The notes under the pieces: model-generated | The model's input: the letters and a program-made list of their open reading frames with translations, nothing else | Databases searched by the model: none | What the model was told of the DNA's origin: nothing | In this document: one piece after another, positions 23,615 to 31,033 of the stretch | Position numbering within the stretch: position 1 is the first letter of the stretch | Layout: the number at the start of each line of letters is the position of its first letter | Assembly (NCBI RefSeq): GCF_015354055.1 | Contig: NZ_JACHTM010000006.1 | Location: 1-41,959 of the forward strand | Length of the DNA: 41,959 bases | Reading direction: 5' to 3' | DNA from: Thermaurantiacus tibetensis | Lineage (GTDB): Bacteria > Pseudomonadota > Alphaproteobacteria > Sphingomonadales > Sphingomonadaceae | Position numbers and translations under genes: made by a program

Positions 23615-23811
23615 GGCGTGCTCCTTTCTTCGCGGGCCGGCCGGCCGGGGTGGAACGGGTGGTGGCAGGCCGGGCAGATGGCAGGGACGGTTGCGTGCGG
23701 CTCGGCAAGGGCGGCGCCGATCGGGAACCGGGTGCGGCAGGCAGGGCAAATGGCCCAAAGGCAGTTGCCCCGCTTCTCGTGGACGGGCTCGGCCACCGGC
23801 GTCACAGGCAT
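23611..23811 (-). CDS. small double-CxxC zinc-ribbon protein next to UbiD
   Basis: 66-residue protein with two CPAC knuckles (residues 22-25 and 46-49), each followed by a short basic/aromatic stretch, consistent with one zinc ribbon or rubredoxin-like site. It overlaps the UbiD gene by 10 bases and the diiron gene by 4, so it is tightly coupled to both. In the BsdBCD/VdcBCD hydroxyarylic acid decarboxylases a small cysteine-rich D subunit is encoded beside the UbiD-type C subunit, and this protein may play an analogous part; I see no clear sequence identity that proves it. Confidence 0.7.
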   Translation of the reverse strand: MPVTPVAEPVHEKRGNCLWAICPACRTRFPIGAALAEPHATVPAICPACHHPFHPGRPAREERSTP

Positions 23812-25286
23812 GGAGCACCTTCAAGCCGGCCCGCCGCCCGGAGCCGGCGCAGCAAGTCGTCGGCAGCCGCGCGCGCCTCTGGCGGAGAGACGGCGGCTGG
23901 CGGCACGGGCCGCACGCCCGCCCCGTCGGCGAGCGGCAGGGTGGCATCAATCCCCACCTTCGAGGTGGTTCGGGCGCCTGCGGCGAGCGAGGGGTCGAGC
24001 GTGGACGTCGAGAGCCCGTCGAGGCGGAAGATGTCCCGATGCCACTGCACCCGGGTCGCGATCGCCCACAGCACCTGCGCCTCGTCGAAGACATCGACGT
24101 CCGCGTCGAAGGCGGCCGCGAGTTTGAGACGCCGCCAGGCCAGCACGGCAGCGAGCGCATCGCGCGCTTCGCCCGGTCCTGGGTCGGAAAGCGCAAGCCA
24201 GGCATGGAACCGCCTGCCCGAAACGGGCACGTGAACCGCCTGGAGCGAGGGGGCGACGGCGGCGGCAAGGGCGAAGAGCTTGCCCTCCATTGCCATGTTC
24301 TCGGGAACCAGCATGTCAGCGAGGCCCGAGCCATAGTCATGGAACAGCGCGTCGTGCCGCCGGGTGATCGCCAGCACTTCGACCATCGGCGCGATGATCT
24401 GCGGCCCCATGTAGCCGGTGTATTCGCCAAACGGCCCGTCGGCGCCGAGGTCGTGCGGATGGGCGAGCCCCTCGATCACGATCTCGGCATCGGCCGGCAC
24501 TAGCAGGGCTTCTCCGAAGCTGAACGTCGGGGTCAGCCGCAGCGGGGCACCGGCCGCGGCGCCGGCGGCCTCCCAATGGGACTGCGGATAGGCAAGCTTG
24601 GCCTGGGCGCCGATCACCACGGCCGGGTGATGGCCGATCCAGAAGGCCACGGGGCAGGGTTGGCCGCGATCCCAATGCCGCCGGAGGTTTCGGGCATTGT
24701 GGGAAGAGGGATAGGGATACCAGGTCATCCGCGTCGGGCTGCGGATCCAGCAGCGCTGGATCGCCGTGTTGTCGATCCCCGTCTCGGGATCGCGAGTGGT
24801 CGCGTGCGCCGCGGTGAGGTACGGCCCCGGGTCAAGGGCGTGCTGGACGGTGGCCGGAAGGCCCGAAAGGTCGATGGCCGAGCCTGTCTCGACCACTTCG
24901 GCGATCGGGGCGCTCGCACGGTCCACCACAACCGGCGGACACCCGCCCTTGGCTGCGCGGGCAAGCGCCTCGCCGGCGATGCGATGGTCGGCAAGGCCGA
25001 GCGCACCGGCCACGAGGGACCGGCTTGCCGTCAGGTTGGTGAGGACCGGGATGGGGCTGTCCCGACCGTCGGGCAGCAGCGGATGACGCACCGAGATTAC
25101 CGGGTGTCGCCCGGCCTTCTCAAGAGCGTGCTGGAGCGCAGTCAGGTGATGCCGCACCGGGAGCGGCTCGTCGATCTGGAGGAGGGCCGGTCCGAGCCCG
25201 GCAAGCCAGGCCCTCAGCGACGGCCGCGCGCAGGCGTGCCGTTCCACTGCGGCGCCGGCAGCCGCAGGTCGCGGCTCAGGCGGCAT
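23802..25286 (-). CDS. UbiD-family prenylated-FMN-dependent (de)carboxylase
   Basis: 494-residue reversible decarboxylase of the UbiD/Fdc family, which uses the cofactor made by UbiX (4976-5587). Family landmarks: VLTNLTASRSLVAGALG (82-98), the cofactor-binding region around DNTAIQRCWIRSPTRMTWY (172-190; Arg178 may be the catalytic arginine), and the acid motif ADGPFGEYTGYMG (282-294). The usual pattern is E-G-P-F-G-E or E-G-P-F-G-D; here the first acid is Asp283 and the second Glu288. The ATG at 25286 overlaps the aldehyde dehydrogenase by 11 bases. It probably removes (or adds) a carboxyl group on an aromatic or unsaturated acid; ubiquinone synthesis is unlikely given the neighbours. Confidence 0.9.
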   Translation of the reverse strand: MPPEPRPAAAGAAVERHACARPSLRAWLAGLGPALLQIDEPLPVRHHLTALQHALEKAGRHPVISVRHPLLPDGRDSPIPVLTNLTASRSLVAGALGLADHRIAGEALARAAKGGCPPVVVDRASAPIAEVVETGSAIDLSGLPATVQHALDPGPYLTAAHATTRDPETGIDNTAIQRCWIRSPTRMTWYPYPSSHNARNLRRHWDRGQPCPVAFWIGHHPAVVIGAQAKLAYPQSHWEAAGAAAGAPLRLTPTFSFGEALLVPADAEIVIEGLAHPHDLGADGPFGEYTGYMGPQIIAPMVEVLAITRRHDALFHDYGSGLADMLVPENMAMEGKLFALAAAVAPSLQAVHVPVSGRRFHAWLALSDPGPGEARDALAAVLAWRRLKLAAAFDADVDVFDEAQVLWAIATRVQWHRDIFRLDGLSTSTLDPSLAAGARTTSKVGIDATLPLADGAGVRPVPPAAVSPPEARAAADDLLRRLRAAGRLEGAPCL

Positions 25287-26799
25287 CGGCCGCCCGCCCG
25301 CGGCTCCCGATCGTCTCGGCGGGAGGGTCGCGGTAGTCGGCCAGCGGTTGCGGACGACCGCGCTGGGCAATGAGTGCCTTGCGCCGAACGAAGCGGAAGA
25401 TCGAGGCTGGCCCCATGCGTGAGCCTCCCAGACCTGAGCATCCGAAGCTCGTCTTCTCCGGCTCATAGGTCTGGATGGTAAGGCCGCAGTCGTTGAGGGA
25501 GATCCCGCCCGCATTGACCCGAAGGGCAAGCGGGAGGGCCGCCTCAGGGCTTTCGGCAAGCACGGCCGCCGACAGGCCGAAGTCGGTGTCGTTGGCCAGG
25601 AAGACGGCCTCGTCCTCGTCGGCGAACGGCATCACGGGGAGGATCGGCCCGAAGGTCTCCTCGCGCATCAGCGCCATACCGTGATTCACGTGCGTGACGA
25701 CGGTCGGGGCGAGCCAGGTGCCTCCATTTTCGACGAACGCGCCGCCGCAGCGGATCCGGGCCCCACGCTCGACCGCGTCGGCTAGGTGTCGGCGGATGAC
25801 ATCCACTTGCGGCGCGTGGATGATCGGGCCCACCTCGCCGCCCTCGGGCGCGCAGCTCAGCCGGACGGCTTGCGCCTTCTCAACCAACCGTTCGACGAAT
25901 GCGTCGTGAATGCGCTGGTCGACGTAAATGCGCTCGATGGAGAGGCAGACCTGCCCCGCGTTCAGCACCGAGCCGCGCAGAACCGCGTCGGTTGCCCGCT
26001 CAACGTCGGCGCCGGCCAGCACGATCGCCGGGTCCTTGCCGCCGAGTTCAAGGAACGCCGGAATGAGGCGACCTGCCGCCTGGCGGGCCACCAGCCGTCC
26101 TGTCGGCACCGAGCCCGTGAAGCACACGAGGTCGACCTCGTCGACGAGGGCGATGCCGGTCTCGGCATCGCCGGTCACGAAGGCGAGAACCTCGGCAAGC
26201 TGCGGGACTTCGGCAAGCGCTGCCCGCAGCGGGTCGACGAAGCGGGGCGTGATCTCGGACGGCTTGACCAGCGCCGCCGACCCGGCGGCAAGCGCCGGCA
26301 CCGCGTCGATAAGCGACAGGGTGACGGGAAAGTTCCACGGCGAGATGAAGCCGGCAAGCGGATAGGGCACCAGCTGCCCCGCATAGCTCACGTCGGGCAG
26401 GATGGCCGAGGGACGGAATTCGCCGTGCGGCCCCGTCCCCAGCAGCTGGGGCGCAAGCCGGGCCCAGCGCCGAATGTTGCGCGCTGCGCCCTCGACCTCC
26501 CGGCGTGACAGGAGCGTCCGCCCGGTGTCGACCGAAAGGGCGGCGGCGATGGCCTCCTGCCGGCGCTCGATCACAGCGGCGAAGGCGAGGAGGACCTCCG
26601 CGCGCCCCGATGCGCCGAGGGCGGCCCATCGGGGCTGGGCCCGGCGCAGCCGCTCCGCCTCGGTTGCCACGGCCGCCCGGTCGAGCGCGGGCACCTCGTA
26701 GTCGACTCGGCCGGTGACGGGGTTGCGCACCGGCAGCCGCCGCGCCGAAGGCTCCGCGCGGGCGCTGCGGACGGCGGAACGCTCGGCGGGTGCAATCAC
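25276..26799 (-). CDS. NAD(P)-dependent aldehyde dehydrogenase
   Basis: Oxidizes an aldehyde to a carboxylic acid in the cytoplasm; about 507 residues, the normal size. Catalytic Cys285 lies in NAGQVCLSIERIYV, the general-base Glu251 in LELGGKDPAIV, and Asn156 in ISPWNFPVTL; EETFGPILPVMPF and a GGSRMG-type C-terminus complete the family pattern. I chose the GTG at 26799, which has GGAGAG 7 bases upstream, over a TTG at 26817 in the same frame. It is the first gene of the operon ALDH, UbiD, zinc ribbon, diiron protein, SDR; operator site C lies 20-38 bases upstream of the start. Its product acid could be the UbiD substrate. Confidence 0.93.
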   Translation of the reverse strand: MIAPAERSAVRSARAEPSARRLPVRNPVTGRVDYEVPALDRAAVATEAERLRRAQPRWAALGASGRAEVLLAFAAVIERRQEAIAAALSVDTGRTLLSRREVEGAARNIRRWARLAPQLLGTGPHGEFRPSAILPDVSYAGQLVPYPLAGFISPWNFPVTLSLIDAVPALAAGSAALVKPSEITPRFVDPLRAALAEVPQLAEVLAFVTGDAETGIALVDEVDLVCFTGSVPTGRLVARQAAGRLIPAFLELGGKDPAIVLAGADVERATDAVLRGSVLNAGQVCLSIERIYVDQRIHDAFVERLVEKAQAVRLSCAPEGGEVGPIIHAPQVDVIRRHLADAVERGARIRCGGAFVENGGTWLAPTVVTHVNHGMALMREETFGPILPVMPFADEDEAVFLANDTDFGLSAAVLAESPEAALPLALRVNAGGISLNDCGLTIQTYEPEKTSFGCSGLGGSRMGPASIFRFVRRKALIAQRGRPQPLADYRDPPAETIGSRGRAADAA

Positions 26800-26818
26800 G
26801 GGCAAGCTCTCCGACAAC

Positions 26819-26837
26819 TCGTCATGACCTTATGATG
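26819..26837 (-). promoter_or_regulatory. shared 19-bp operator-like element, site C, in the ALDH promoter
   Basis: On the minus strand it reads CATCATAAGGTCATGACGA, sharing the 10-base tail GTCATGACGA with site B. It lies in the 62-base gap between the coiled-coil gene and the aldehyde dehydrogenase operon. A promoter-like TTGCCT lies about 16 bases before CATAAG on the minus strand, so the element overlaps the presumed -10 region. Confidence 0.55.
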
Positions 26838-26861
26838 ACCCGACAGGAAAGGCAAGCGGCC

Positions 26862-27209
26862 TCAGTCTCCGCGCACCTCGGGCAGGGCCGTGCCCGGGCG
26901 GTCCCGCAGCGCCTCGAGCTCGGCCGAAAGCACCCGCAGGACGCGTTCAACCATGGCCTCGTGCCAATCCATCCGCTCGCGCGAGGCGGCATCGTCCGGC
27001 TCGAAGCCATCTAGCTCCGCCCGGTCGAGGCCAACGCGGCCCTCGAGCACGCGTTCGAGCGTGTCGAGCCGCTCGTAGACGCTGGCCAGCTCTGCGGCGA
27101 GCGCGAGCACCATCGCGAGCAGCCGGTCCGAGTCCGCTCCATCGAGAAAAGTCGGCCGCTGTCCGGCCACGGTGCGGACCGACTTGCGGACGGCATCAAG
27201 CTTCTCCAT
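26862..27209 (-). CDS. small coiled-coil protein 1, unknown function
   Basis: 115 residues, mostly charged amphipathic helix. The central heptad-like stretch (SDRLLAMVLALAAELASVYE) is probably a coiled coil. The ATG at 27209 has AAGGA 8 bases upstream. I do not recognize a function. A paralogue is encoded at 30668-31033: both share RPxxLxxADSxxLLAMxxALAAE and, further on, EAxVERVxRVxxE. One copy precedes the aldehyde dehydrogenase/UbiD operon, the other sits in the Rieske operon, so the protein seems to be a regular accessory of these enzymes (adapter or subunit, inference). It is divergent from the GntR gene with a 124-base shared promoter region. Confidence 0.75.
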   Translation of the reverse strand: MEKLDAVRKSVRTVAGQRPTFLDGADSDRLLAMVLALAAELASVYERLDTLERVLEGRVGLDRAELDGFEPDDAASRERMDWHEAMVERVLRVLSAELEALRDRPGTALPEVRGD

Positions 27210-27239
27210 ATCGCAGGTCCTTTCGCTTGAACTGACGTT

Positions 27240-27257
27240 CGGACAAGAGGATGTCCG
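27240..27257. promoter_or_regulatory. short inverted repeat in the GntR / coiled-coil divergent promoter region
   Basis: CGGAC (27240-27244) and GTCCG (27253-27257) flank 8 bases. It differs from the 19-bp elements elsewhere and may be chance at this GC content. It lies about 75 bases upstream of the GntR start and 30 bases upstream of the coiled-coil start. Confidence 0.25.
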
Positions 27258-27333
27258 GCCTCGGCCAGGCGGGCCTCGACCGACCGGGTCGGCACCACGC
27301 TCTCGGCGCGGCCGTAGGAGCCAGGAGACGTCC

Positions 27334-28224
27334 ATGGTGGTGTACGAGATCCGGGACTCGAACCTGCGCACGCCGCGCTACATGCAGGCCTACACGGCAC
27401 TCCGGGACTGGATCCATCACGGCGCCTACAGCCCGGGGGACCGACTTCCGTCCGAACCGCAGCTCTGCGAGATCTTCGGAGTTTCGCGGATCACGATCCG
27501 CTCCGCGATCGATCTCCTTGAGCGGGAGGGGCTGGTGGCACGGCAGCAGGGCCGTGGCACGTTCGTCAGCGCCGAGGTGCCCGACGCTCCGAGCAGAGGC
27601 AACTTGCAGGAGCTCGTGCGAAGGCTGCGCCAGCTCGACCAGGCAACGACCCTTGCCGACGTTGCCATCGCCACGCAGCCGGCCGATCCGCCCACGGCTG
27701 GGGACCTGCAGCTCTCGCCCGGCGAGCAGATCGTGCGGATCACCTACACGCGCTTGCGGGATGGCGAGCCGATCGGCCTCACCGAAGTCGTGCTTCCCGC
27801 GCGGCTCGGGATCGTACCGGAGGAGCGGGAACTGCGCGGCACGCCCGCGCCCATGCTCGCCACGCGGGCCGGTGTCGACATTCTCGGCGCCGACCAGCTG
27901 ATTGGCGCGACGTTGGCCGACGCGCGGACCGCCCCCCCTCTTGATGTTGCCGTCGGCACACCGCTGGTGCACGTGCGCCTCCTCGTTCTCGACATCGCCT
28001 CGCGGCCCGTCGAGCGTCTCTCTGCCTACTATCGCGCCGATCGCTACGTGCACCACGTGTTCCTCGCGGCCCAGCCGGCGGCGCTGCGCGCCTCGCCCAC
28101 CACCGAGCCGGCTGCCGATCAGCCAGCCTTGACCGAGAGGAAGCGCGAGGCGACGTTGCCGCCCGGCGCGTCGACCCAGCCCTCCACCCGATCGGCCACC
28201 AGGCGCCGTGCGCTCGTGAAGTAG
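27334..28224 (+). CDS. GntR-family transcriptional regulator, HutC subfamily
   Basis: 296-residue regulator. The N-terminal winged helix-turn-helix (about 15-85) has the family hallmarks YSPGDRLPSEPQLCEIFGVS, RITIRSAIDLLEREGLVARQ and GRGTFV. A UTRA ligand-binding domain follows (about 95-245), with GEQIVRITYTRLRDGEPIGL and VHVRLLVLDIASRPVERLSAYYRADRY. The effector would be a small metabolite of the pathway. The ATG at 27334 has AGGAG 6 bases upstream. The last 35 or so residues (ERKREA onward) overlap the binding-protein gene on the other strand and look non-native. It is the only DNA-binding regulator inside the 4976-39050 block, hence the candidate ligand-responsive repressor of the five 19-bp sites. 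Confidence 0.9.
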   Translation: MVVYEIRDSNLRTPRYMQAYTALRDWIHHGAYSPGDRLPSEPQLCEIFGVSRITIRSAIDLLEREGLVARQQGRGTFVSAEVPDAPSRGNLQELVRRLRQLDQATTLADVAIATQPADPPTAGDLQLSPGEQIVRITYTRLRDGEPIGLTEVVLPARLGIVPEERELRGTPAPMLATRAGVDILGADQLIGATLADARTAPPLDVAVGTPLVHVRLLVLDIASRPVERLSAYYRADRYVHHVFLAAQPAALRASPTTEPAADQPALTERKREATLPPGASTQPSTRSATRRRALVK

Positions 28225-29753
28225 AGCGGCACCACCGGCCAGTCGGCCATGAGTGCACGTTCGGCCTCGGCCAAAAGCCGCATCCGGTCGGCTGGGTCGG
28301 CTGCGGCATCGGCGGCGGCCACTCGCCGGTCGATTTCGGGATTGCTGTAGCCGGAGAGGTTGGTCGGCGACCCCGAACGGACAAGGGCGAAAAAGGTCGA
28401 CGGGTCGTCGTAGGGTGCGAACCACTGGTAACGGATCGCGTCGAACCGGCCGGCTCTCGCGGCATTGGTGATGCCGCGGAAGTCGGAGGCGACCAGGGCC
28501 GGCTGCGCGCCCACCGCCTTCCACATGTCGGCCACCGCCAGAGCGATCTGCCGGCTCTCCTCCTTGGTGTCGTACTGCAGCTGGAAGGCGAGGGGTTTGG
28601 CGGGCCCATATCCGGCCGCAGCAAGGAGCTCCCGCGCTTCGGATTGGCGCTCGGTCAGCGGCCGCTCGGCCTCGGGCGAGGGCAGCCGACGGTAGTCGGA
28701 GATGTCAGACGGCACGAGCGTCCAGGCGGGCTCGGAGTCGCCCTTCAGGATCCGCTGCACGAGGCCGTCGCGGTCGATCGCGATGGCAAGCGCCCGACGC
28801 ACCCTAAGGTCGTCAAATGGAGGCCGCCGCGTGTTCAGCATGTAGTAGTATAGCCCATAATTGCTTACGGCCCGCACTTGGCCCGGATAGGTCCGCTCGA
28901 GGAATTCCGCCTGGTCGGGTGGGAAGTTCAGGACGACGTCCACTTCCCCAGCGCGGAAGCGGCGGACGAGGGACGCGGTGTCGTCGGTCGGGAAGTAGAT
29001 CACCCGCTCCAGCCGGACCGCCTGCGCGTCATGAAAGTTCCCGTTCTTTTCGAGCACGATCCGGGTATTGGGCACCCACTCGACAAGGCGGAACGCGCCG
29101 TTCGAGACCATGACTCCCGGACGCGTCCAGTTGCGGCCTTCCCGCTCGATCACGTGCCGCGGCACTGGCACGGTCGCGTTCGAATTCAGCACTCTCAGGA
29201 AGTAGGGAACTCGCCGTTCGAGCGTGAACTCGACGGTACGGTCGTCGAGCGCGCGCACACCAAGCGTTTCCGGGGGCGCGCCGCGGTTGACCGCCCGCGC
29301 GTTCTTGATCGCATATAGGTTGGCTGCATAGCGTGCGCCGGTCTCGGGCAGCATGAGCCGCCGGAACGACCAGACGACGTCCCCGGCCCCGAGCGGTGTG
29401 CCATCCGACCATTTAAGTCCCGGCTTCAGGCGGAACTTCCAGACCAGACCGTCATCGGACACCTCGTAGGATTCAGCGATCCCGAGGACGGTACGCCCCT
29501 CGCGATCCCGCGTCGCAAGGCCCATGAACAGGTCGTTGACGATGGTGGACGCCGAGTTGCCGATGGCGACCTGCGGGTCGAGCGAAGGCGGCTCGCTGGC
29601 CGTTCCCCGGCGCAGCACGCCCGCTTCGCCGCCCCCGTTGCTGCCCCCGCTGCACCCCGCAATGAGCGGCAGCAAAAGCACGAGTAGCAGGGCCATCACG
29701 CCTCGCCAGCCGGTCGTCGCCGGCATCGGCCTCGTCAAGGATCCCTTCGTCAC
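28119..29753 (-). CDS. peptide-type substrate-binding lipoprotein 2 (orphan)
   Basis: OppA/DppA-like periplasmic binding protein, 544 residues, with a lipobox LPLIAGC (cysteine about residue 34). Family blocks: ASEPPSLDPQVA, WKFRLKPGLKWSDGTPL, VSNGAFRLVEWVPNTRIVLEKNG in part, RVRRALAIAIDRDGLVQRIL and YQWFAPYDDPSTFFALV. The start is a GTG at 29753 with AAAGGAG 10 bases upstream; an ATG at 29726 is also possible. No permease or ATPase lies beside it. It ends the Rieske operon and probably feeds importer 2 (18380-22195), which lacks its own binding protein. The 3' end overlaps the GntR gene by 106 bases. Confidence 0.9.
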   Translation of the reverse strand: MTKGSLTRPMPATTGWRGVMALLLVLLLPLIAGCSGGSNGGGEAGVLRRGTASEPPSLDPQVAIGNSASTIVNDLFMGLATRDREGRTVLGIAESYEVSDDGLVWKFRLKPGLKWSDGTPLGAGDVVWSFRRLMLPETGARYAANLYAIKNARAVNRGAPPETLGVRALDDRTVEFTLERRVPYFLRVLNSNATVPVPRHVIEREGRNWTRPGVMVSNGAFRLVEWVPNTRIVLEKNGNFHDAQAVRLERVIYFPTDDTASLVRRFRAGEVDVVLNFPPDQAEFLERTYPGQVRAVSNYGLYYYMLNTRRPPFDDLRVRRALAIAIDRDGLVQRILKGDSEPAWTLVPSDISDYRRLPSPEAERPLTERQSEARELLAAAGYGPAKPLAFQLQYDTKEESRQIALAVADMWKAVGAQPALVASDFRGITNAARAGRFDAIRYQWFAPYDDPSTFFALVRSGSPTNLSGYSNPEIDRRVAAADAAADPADRMRLLAEAERALMADWPVVPLYFTSARRLVADRVEGWVDAPGGNVASRFLSVKAG

Positions 29754-29783
29754 GCGAGCCTTGCTCCTTTCGCCTGCTGTCCG

Positions 29784-30671
29784 TCATGCCACGTCGGCCA
29801 CGCCGCAAAGGACGCAGCGCCGTCCGATGTCGCAAACGGCAAGCACCCGTCCATTAGCCAGCGAGCGGCGTTCGATGATCCCTGCGAGGAAGTTGTTGAG
29901 AAAGAAGGTTTCGCCATCCGCCGAGGGGGTCACGCGCGTCCACCCCGTCTCGGGCGGGCCGGCCTGCCACTCGGCAAGGATCCGTCCCTCGGGGTCCAGA
30001 CGAAGCACGGACCGGCCGGTCGCAAGAAGCGCGCCCGAGCCCGCCCACGCGACCCCATAGGCCCGGCGGGGGTCAGATTCGGGGAACAGGAGGAACGGGT
30101 CGAGGTCGACACTCCGTGCGAGGTCGAAGACCCCGACAGTGCGACCCCCTTCGGCCAGGTGCAGGAGGCGCGTGTCGTCCGGCACGGCCGCGAGGCTCGT
30201 GATCGCGTGCCAGCCGCTGCGGCCGCCGTCGCTTTGAGGCCGAAAGGCGCGGGCTGGCCGCAGGTCGCGGAGCTCGAGCAGCAGTCGGTCGCCGAGCCTG
30301 TCCTCCGGCGGGGCACCCCGAGACGAATGCACGGCAAGCAGCACGGTCCCGTCCGGCAGGCACAGCACGCTTCCCCACGGCCTTTCGGGAAGGTCGGAGA
30401 TGGGTTCGAGCCGTCTGCCATCCACCCCGAACCGGACGACCGCGCGTCCTGTCGGATCTGCCGTCCAGATGACGCCGTCGGGGGCGATCGCGAGCCCGAC
30501 GACAAGCCCGTCCACTCCGGTGCGAAGTTCGCCCCGCAGCGAGAAATCGCGGGAGAAATGAAGAAGCCGGCCCGGCCCACGGTGGTTGCGCAGATCGACG
30601 CGGGTGTCGTCAATGTCGCTTGCCGCGACGAGAATGTCGCCCGGCGCGAGGAGTCGGCCAGTCCCGCTCAC
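29784..30671 (-). CDS. predicted beta-propeller protein (SMP-30/NHL-like)
   Basis: 295 residues with repeated beta-strand blade patterns, e.g. GLAIAPDGVIWTADPTGRAVVRF, GSVLCLPDGTVLLAVH, HAITSLAAVPDDTRLLHLA and GVAWAGSGALLATG. This resembles six-bladed propellers of the SMP-30/gluconolactonase/NHL type, whose members include lactonases and strictosidine-synthase-like enzymes. The metal-ligand residues cannot be placed with confidence, so the function is open. No signal peptide. The GTG start overlaps the coiled-coil gene by 4 bases. A CVLCGVADVA tail has two cysteines (CVLC) of unknown meaning. Confidence 0.65.
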   Translation of the reverse strand: MSGTGRLLAPGDILVAASDIDDTRVDLRNHRGPGRLLHFSRDFSLRGELRTGVDGLVVGLAIAPDGVIWTADPTGRAVVRFGVDGRRLEPISDLPERPWGSVLCLPDGTVLLAVHSSRGAPPEDRLGDRLLLELRDLRPARAFRPQSDGGRSGWHAITSLAAVPDDTRLLHLAEGGRTVGVFDLARSVDLDPFLLFPESDPRRAYGVAWAGSGALLATGRSVLRLDPEGRILAEWQAGPPETGWTRVTPSADGETFFLNNFLAGIIERRSLANGRVLAVCDIGRRCVLCGVADVA

Positions 30672-31033
30672 GGCCCCTCCGGCCGTCCCAGCCGGTCGAC
30701 GACATCGGGGTAGGGCTCATCGTCGCCGCGCAGAGCTCGCTCGGCCATCTCGTCGAAGACACGGAAGACGCGCTCGACCAGCGCCTCGGCGCGCGGCGCG
30801 CGGGCTGAGGCGGGCCCTGCCTCCTCCGGCAGCTTCACACCGTCCCGGGCGAGCGCGGCCAACAGTCGGTCGTGACGGTCCTCGAGCCGGTGCACTTCCG
30901 CCGCAAGCGCAACGATCATCGCCAGGAGCACCTCGGAGTCGGCAGAGGCCAGCAGGCGCGGCCGGGCGCCGAGCGCCGCCCGCGGGCGCGGCGGTATGGC
31001 CCTCCGGCGCGCGTCCCGCGACGGCGCCCTCAT
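30668..31033 (-). CDS. small coiled-coil protein 2, unknown function
   Basis: 121 residues; the second copy of the coiled-coil family (see 26862-27209). After a basic N-terminus it has PRLLASADSEVLLAMIVALA then a charged helix, and ends with ALVERVFRVFDEMAERALRG. Start and stop overlap methyltransferase 2 and the propeller gene by 4 bases each, so it is a fixed member of this operon. Function unknown. Confidence 0.75.
   Translation of the reverse strand: MRAPSRDARRRAIPPRPRAALGARPRLLASADSEVLLAMIVALAAEVHRLEDRHDRLLAALARDGVKLPEEAGPASARAPRAEALVERVFRVFDEMAERALRGDDEPYPDVVDRLGRPEGP

Noticed and set aside
26862-31033. Small proteins considered as RiPP precursor peptides (methyltransferases, SUMF1, oxidases nearby)
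   Set aside because: They are conserved charged coiled-coil proteins of over 110 residues, without leader/core architecture or a dedicated protease or cyclase.
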